Source of the DNA: JAOTYV01 sp041557595
GTDB lineage: Bacteria > Pseudomonadota > Alphaproteobacteria > UBA8366
Assembly (NCBI GenBank): GCA_041557595.1
Contig: JBFFGE010000047.1
Span: forward strand, 1-26,412
DNA: 26,412 nucleotides
Direction: 5' to 3'
Shown here in pieces: positions 22,547 through 26,412 of the stretch; the stretch's first letter is position 1, and every line of letters begins with the position of its first letter. A program made the translations under genes and the position numbers. The notes under the pieces were generated by a model that saw nothing but the letters and a program-made list of their open reading frames with translations, was not told where the DNA came from and ran no database searches.

Positions 22547-23179
22547 CTACGTACCGTCACGGCTTTCGGCAAGCGCGGCGAGCTGGCGGATCAGGTATTC
22601 ATCGTTTGCAAGGCCGGAACGGTTCAACAGGTCGAATATCTCCTCATTGCCGATCGCCCGCAGTACGCCATTCGCCTTGTCGATTTTGGCGTCATAGTCG
22701 GCACCCCATCGGCGGCGCAGCGCCGCTTCGGCAGTCGCCGCGTCCTGCTCCGACCGATCCGAACCGGTGGGACTTCCGGCACGTCGATTCCATTCATTGA
22801 CGAAATTGCGCGCCAGCCATGGAGGGACGCCCGCTTTATGAAACCAGCCCCTGACTTTTTGTTCCAGCGCAGCGTCGTGCCGGAGCTCCGGCGGTGTGGC
22901 GTCGAAGCGATACTCCTTCGGCGAGGATGGCGCTTCGAAGAATGAGCGGCCCGCTGGATCAATCCTGACCGGGTTCTCTGCTGTTTCTACACCGCCCGAC
23001 ATACCCGCCGTCGGTTCGGCGGGATAGGCCACGGCGTATAGCGAACGGCGATGTTCCGTCGCCGCCTTATGCCCCGGATGCGCCGGATCCTGCAGGATCG
23101 ACAACAATGCGCCGTCCAACGGCATGGCATCGATCTCCGCCCGCGCAGCGTCCGGCGTTATTTCCGGAATTTCCTGCAT
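22547..23179 (-). CDS. Phage scaffold-like / virion assembly protein
   Basis: The 210-aa protein has a helical C-terminal half resembling podoviral scaffolding or assembly proteins. YRFDATPPELRHDAALEQKV and VRGWFHKAGVPPWLARNFVN are followed by LRRRWGADYDAKIDKANGV and IFDLLNRSGLANDEYLIRQL, the pattern L..WG..Y...I..A...L.......L...GL.N...L. The N-terminal 70 residues include DPAHPGHKAATEHRRSLY. A strong GGGAGG lies 6 nt before ATG 23177-23179. It sits between the gp14-like and tail-fibre genes, where T7-like phages put large ejected core proteins; a scaffold is more usual near the capsid gene. Family assignment is moderate. Confidence 0.65.
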   Translation of the reverse strand: MQEIPEITPDAARAEIDAMPLDGALLSILQDPAHPGHKAATEHRRSLYAVAYPAEPTAGMSGGVETAENPVRIDPAGRSFFEAPSSPKEYRFDATPPELRHDAALEQKVRGWFHKAGVPPWLARNFVNEWNRRAGSPTGSDRSEQDAATAEAALRRRWGADYDAKIDKANGVLRAIGNEEIFDLLNRSGLANDEYLIRQLAALAESRDGT

Positions 23180-23238
23180 ACATCCTCCCGTTCGGTGACT
23201 TGTGGACTCGACTCAAGACAAAAAAATGCCCCCCACTA

Positions 23239-23751
23239 TCAACTCGTTTTTCCAGGGGTATTTTTCTTTGGCGAAATCCCAAATGGATCGTTGAATGCGC
23301 CGGCGCCAACCTTCCCAGCGAATTGGCCGCTACCAGAAATGAGCGCCGATGCTGCTCCCAGTGCCGCCTGTTGTTTGCCGGCTCTGGCCTGAAATTGAGT
23401 GCGCGCGGTGCCAATGCGGAAATCGCGCGCTCGCAACGCAACCTGATTGCGAATACCGAGGACCTCGAGCGCACTTTCAGCCGCCAAATCCTCAAGCAGA
23501 TCGAGCGGGCTGCCCTCTATGCTGACGCCGGCCGCACCGGTTGCCGTCCGCCGTTTACCGAGCGCCCGCGCCGCATCGCGCCGTTGCCGTGCAGCATCGG
23601 TCGCCGCCTGGCGCTCCGCCAGTTGCGCATTTTGCTCGGCAACGGCAGCATCATGGCTGGCGAGCTTAGCTTGATTATTGGCCGCCGTAATCGATTGGGC
23701 CGCACTTAACGCGGTTCCTGCAATAAGTAGAACTGCCTCAGCCCCGCTCAT
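23239..23751 (-). CDS. Phage internal virion protein, gp14-like
   Basis: This 170-aa protein starts with the hydrophobic AEAVLLIAGTALSAAQSITA and continues with long alanine-rich helices (AVAEQNAQLAERQAATDAAR). It then has the conserved TATGAAGVSIEGSPLDLLED, and ends in a glycine/alanine-rich segment (QQAALGAASALISGSGQF). This is the characteristic plan of gp14-type internal virion proteins of T7-like phages, which insert in the outer membrane during DNA ejection. ATG 23749-23751 overlaps the acetyltransferase 3' end by 14 bp; the frame continues to 23787 without good support. Confidence 0.82.
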   Translation of the reverse strand: MSGAEAVLLIAGTALSAAQSITAANNQAKLASHDAAVAEQNAQLAERQAATDAARQRRDAARALGKRRTATGAAGVSIEGSPLDLLEDLAAESALEVLGIRNQVALRARDFRIGTARTQFQARAGKQQAALGAASALISGSGQFAGKVGAGAFNDPFGISPKKNTPGKTS

Positions 23752-24178
23752 GGCGCACCCGGGCGTAGAGGATGGCGTCCCGGCCATCCGGTGTGTATGC
23801 CTGCATCAATCCTTCCTCCTGAAATCCCAGCAACCGGGCCCATCGCCTGGCGCTGTCGTGACTCACATCGACGGTCATTTCGATGCGCCGCGTCGGCCGA
23901 TCGTCCAGAAATACCTGCACCGCGCGATGGATCGCCAAGAACCGAAACGAGCCGCAATTAGACAGCAGCGACCACGCGACGTCCCGGCCGGGCCAGGCCG
24001 TCGCCAAACCGGCGATGGCGATCACACCGTCGTCGATCGCCGTGAATGCGACCGAGCGGCGCAACAAATCGCGCCGGTAATCCGCCAAATTCAGCATGGG
24101 CCGTAGATCCCGCTGGGCATCCTGCAATTCGATTGCATCGAAATGCCAGGATTCGAGCGGCACGAAGCTGACCGTCAC
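23738..24178 (-). CDS. Phage GNAT-like acetyltransferase, gp13 family
   Basis: This 146-aa protein fits the T7 gp13/DUF2833 GNAT-like family found between tail tube and internal virion genes. Visible parts are a substrate-side N-terminus (LESWHFDAIELQDAQRDLRP), strand AFTAIDDGVIAIAGLATAW, helix FRFLAIHRAVQVFLDD, and the GNAT C-terminal core MTVDVSHDSARRWARLLGF then EGLMQAYTPDGRDAILYARV. I chose GTG 24176-24178, which overlaps the stop of tail tubular protein B by 4 bp (GTGA). The open frame upstream to 24397 is antisense-like basic sequence and unlikely to be coding. In phages it acts in virion assembly; catalysis is unproven. Confidence 0.8.
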   Translation of the reverse strand: MTVSFVPLESWHFDAIELQDAQRDLRPMLNLADYRRDLLRRSVAFTAIDDGVIAIAGLATAWPGRDVAWSLLSNCGSFRFLAIHRAVQVFLDDRPTRRIEMTVDVSHDSARRWARLLGFQEEGLMQAYTPDGRDAILYARVRHERG

Positions 24179-26208
24179 CGGTCTTGCGTCACGAGTTGCG
24201 GATAGAGCGCTACCAAGGTGCAGGGAAACGGACCGCGCGGAACGACGGTTATTCTCCCGACGCGGTCGTATCCACCGGGCCAGGGGATGAAACTGTCGCC
24301 GCTGTAGAGCGGTGTCGGAGTCCCCATCGCGGTCGACGGATCGCGAAACACCAATTCGGGTAGCGGATCGATCGCCGTCTCCTCCGCCCCGGCCCACACT
24401 CCCAAGGACCGATGCAGCCGGACAGTACAGCCGGTGATGCGTTTGATTTTACCCTGCGCCGTGCCGTCGGCGGCCCCGGCTTCGATATCCAGTGTCTGTA
24501 ATATGGACAAATGATCATACGCCAGTCCCACTGCCGCCCTGGTCACGGCGCGGTCGAGCGTGATTTTCCCATCGGCGACAACCTTGTCCGGATGCGATCC
24601 GCCATCGGCAAGAATCTGCACCGTTTCCCCTTCCAGATGGTCGAGACCGGCCAAGATGGCTGTCGCCGGGCCGTCATAAATCAGGCCGGAATCCACGTAG
24701 AAAGCGTCCGCCTGATCGGCATCCTCTTCGAGCGGCGATTCCAAATATTCGATGAACCGCCGGATAAAGCCGTCGATCCTGCGTTGCACAACAATCCACA
24801 GTTCGTCCCGGCTGCCATTGGATGATGGAATGACGGCAATGTTCTCGACACGGGACGACGCCCCTGCCGCATCGGATTTGCCGCCCAGCACGTGCTGATG
24901 CCACCCGACAACATCTTGCTCGCGCCGATAGGTAAGCCCGATCAGCCGGCCATCGCGCCGAACCGCCCAGAGAATTGAATCGGGCTCCCGCTGATAGGCC
25001 AATTCGGTGAGGTCGCCGGCTCTGAATCCGTCGCTTTCGAAAGCGAATGCCTGTTCGAAGACCTTGCGGCCGGCCCGCTGCACGAACAGTATCGTGCCAC
25101 CCACCTTGACCGGGGTTGCATTCGCGCTGCCATAGACCGTCGCCCGTCGGGCCTGCGGCGGATTCGCCGCATCCAGGGCCTCACCGGCGTTGGAGGGGCT
25201 CAGTGGCCATTCGCCGCCGACGGTCCCGACCATCAGCGCCTTTTCATGGTCGAGCAACCACTGGATCGCATTGACGTTGTTTGCATTCAGCGTAAAGGCG
25301 AGGGCGTTATCCGACACAACGGTTCCATCCGCCTCCGTCGGCATGAAATTCTCGTAGTCGCCGGTGCGCGACAAATCGAGCCGCTGCGGAAAATCCGGCC
25401 CCCCCGCCAGCGCCAAGCGATCTTCATAGAAAGTGCCCGCGCCGGGATATCCGGTGGTGTCCGACCACAGGCCCAGCCGCCAATCGGCGGTCGCCGACGC
25501 CGCGCCAAAATTCCGTTTCACTTGAACCGTAACCTGTGTGGCCGATATCCATGCCGATATTTCCCCATAGCCCCAGACACCGCTGTTCTTGAGCCTGATC
25601 AGCCGGGAGACGTCCGTCGCCTTGAACCCGACGCCACCGTTGATGCCGTCGGTCGCGCTGGCGGTCACGGTTATCGAACCGCTTGCCGCGCTTGGCGTCA
25701 GCGTCGTCGGCGTCGTGTTCGCCGGCAGGTACGGCCCGTCGGCCGGTTCGATTGCGGTCAGGGTCCAGTTGGTATCGCCGAATCGCGAGAGTTTGCGCGG
25801 CATGTATGACGGATGGAAGAGATACAGCACGTCCGCCGATTGGACAAATTTCAGCGCTTCCAGGTCGCTTTCCTGGTACGGAGAGGCGATCTCATAGGCG
25901 ACGCCCGGCGCTGTTTCGATCCGGGAATTGTCCCGAAAAAACCGCAAATAAACATGGCCGGCTTCGATGATGTAGGCCTGCTGGACCGAGAACTCGAACG
26001 GCAAAAGCCGAACGGTACGCGTGCTGTCCTTGACCTCGGCCACATGACGCGTCCCGGGCCGCCGAATTGCGGGCCCTTGGACCTTTGGGTAGAAATTCCG
26101 CATGCGCCGCAGGGCCGAAAAATACTTGGACAGATCCTGCCGCCCTTCGAGAAGTGGCGACCATTCACCGGCATTAAACGCCGTGTAGGCAGGGGAGGCT
26201 TTCGGCAT
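24175..26208 (-). CDS. Phage tail tubular protein B-like (nozzle) protein
   Basis: This 677-aa protein begins FNAGEWSPLLEGRQDLSKYF, then RNFYPKVQGPAIRRPGTRHV and VRLLPFEFSVQQAYIIEAGH, the highly recognisable N-terminal block of podoviral nozzle or tail-stabilisation proteins (gp12-like). The middle holds beta-rich repeats, WSDTTGYPGAGTFYEDRLAL and GTVGGEWPLSPS, and further LLDHEKALMVGTV. AVRRDGRLIGLTYRREQDVV and GWHQHVLGG are typical of the later propeller region. ATG 26206-26208 overlaps the previous stop by one base (TAATG), with GGAGG 10 nt upstream. The protein forms the tail tip channel of a T7-like particle. Confidence 0.92.
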   Translation of the reverse strand: MPKASPAYTAFNAGEWSPLLEGRQDLSKYFSALRRMRNFYPKVQGPAIRRPGTRHVAEVKDSTRTVRLLPFEFSVQQAYIIEAGHVYLRFFRDNSRIETAPGVAYEIASPYQESDLEALKFVQSADVLYLFHPSYMPRKLSRFGDTNWTLTAIEPADGPYLPANTTPTTLTPSAASGSITVTASATDGINGGVGFKATDVSRLIRLKNSGVWGYGEISAWISATQVTVQVKRNFGAASATADWRLGLWSDTTGYPGAGTFYEDRLALAGGPDFPQRLDLSRTGDYENFMPTEADGTVVSDNALAFTLNANNVNAIQWLLDHEKALMVGTVGGEWPLSPSNAGEALDAANPPQARRATVYGSANATPVKVGGTILFVQRAGRKVFEQAFAFESDGFRAGDLTELAYQREPDSILWAVRRDGRLIGLTYRREQDVVGWHQHVLGGKSDAAGASSRVENIAVIPSSNGSRDELWIVVQRRIDGFIRRFIEYLESPLEEDADQADAFYVDSGLIYDGPATAILAGLDHLEGETVQILADGGSHPDKVVADGKITLDRAVTRAAVGLAYDHLSILQTLDIEAGAADGTAQGKIKRITGCTVRLHRSLGVWAGAEETAIDPLPELVFRDPSTAMGTPTPLYSGDSFIPWPGGYDRVGRITVVPRGPFPCTLVALYPQLVTQDR

Positions 26209-26412
26209 TACGTGCGCGCCTCCAACCAGGAACTGCGAAACAGGCGACGCGCGGTGCTTTCCTGGGCGTCGGCGCGGCGGGCGCGGACCAGCACCTCGGC
26301 GTATTGCCGCTCGGCGAATTCCTTCTTGCTGTTCGACTGGGTCAGCGTCTCGGCCAGTTCGGCGGCGAGCCGGGCGGCCAGCGCCTCGATCAGCAGCGTG
26401 TCGTACTGCGCC
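26208..26412 (-). CDS. Phage tail tubular protein A-like protein, 3' end only
   Basis: The last 67 codons of a gene that starts beyond the right edge are visible. They end at TAA 26208-26210, sharing one base with the next ATG. The translation runs AQYDTLLIEALAARLAAELA, then TLTQSNSKKEFAERQYAEVL and ARRADAQESTARRLFRSSWL. This is the conserved C-terminus of gp11-like tail tubular protein A (head-tail gatekeeper), which always precedes the nozzle protein in podoviral tail modules. Order and motif agree, so the call is firm although the gene is partial. Confidence 0.82.
   Translation of the reverse strand, partial: AQYDTLLIEALAARLAAELAETLTQSNSKKEFAERQYAEVLVRARRADAQESTARRLFRSSWLEART

Noticed and set aside
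21328..22800. 490-codon open frame on the + strand opposite the tail fibre gene
   Set aside because: The minus strand encodes a clear tail fibre with T7-type N-terminus and collar domain. The + strand frame is an Arg-rich shadow.
24179..24397. N-terminal extension of the acetyltransferase
   Set aside because: It overlaps the nozzle protein gene by more than 200 bp and is basic shadow-type sequence; the GTGA overlap at 24175-24178 gives a natural start.

Overview
The window looks like a chromosome segment of a GC-rich alphaproteobacterium, probably Rhodospirillales-like. The basis is family composition and codon use: MmgE/PrpD, CaiB/BaiF and MaoC catabolic genes, a receiver protein with a GPDRRR tail, and a periplasmic-binding-protein-like PBP activator lipoprotein. 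No rRNA, tRNA, CRISPR array, integrase or replication origin was recognised.

Positions 1-13517 are metabolic accessory genes. A 5'-truncated MmgE/PrpD gene (+) meets a long run of minus-strand genes. Read in transcription order from 10145 down to 745 these are: aldo/keto reductase, class III aminotransferase (glutamate-1-semialdehyde aminomutase-like), sulfatase, TauD/TfdA dioxygenase, a possible 62-codon ORF, TPR protein, NodU/CmcH-type carbamoyltransferase and CaiB/BaiF CoA-transferase. Two nested palindromes fill the gap between sulfatase and dioxygenase. A stand-alone response regulator (+) follows. Then a second MmgE/PrpD gene (-) is divergent from two small MaoC-like hot-dog genes (+) that look like the N and C halves of a hydratase. 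The CoA-transferase, MmgE/PrpD and MaoC genes suggest breakdown of a branched or dicarboxylic acid as a CoA thioester; the substrate cannot be read from the sequence.

Positions 13551-26412 hold phage-derived genes around one host-type gene. From 26412 down to 19897 the minus strand carries a compact T7/podovirus-like tail and lysis module: tail tubular protein A (3' end only), tail tubular protein B, gp13-like acetyltransferase, gp14-like internal virion protein, scaffold-like protein, tail fibre with collar domain, XhlA-like membrane protein, exported small protein, r1t-type holin, small lipoprotein and a 69-aa protein. No endolysin lies in the window. A decayed IS5-family transposase and a small membrane ORF occupy 19151-19896. 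The PBP-activator lipoprotein (+, 17468-19150) then interrupts the phage series.

The most interesting gene is the 1111-codon minus-strand ORF at 13551-16886. Its GC-rich N-terminal two thirds resemble large ejected internal virion proteins. Its AT-richer C-terminal third has a hydrophobic pre-toxin-like segment followed by a PD-(D/E)XK-type nuclease signature. I read it as a virion-delivered polymorphic toxin or effector with no visible immunity gene. A near-perfect Rho-independent terminator at 17047-17082 sits, unexpectedly, between this gene and the divergent lipoprotein gene, hinting at an unannotated transcript.
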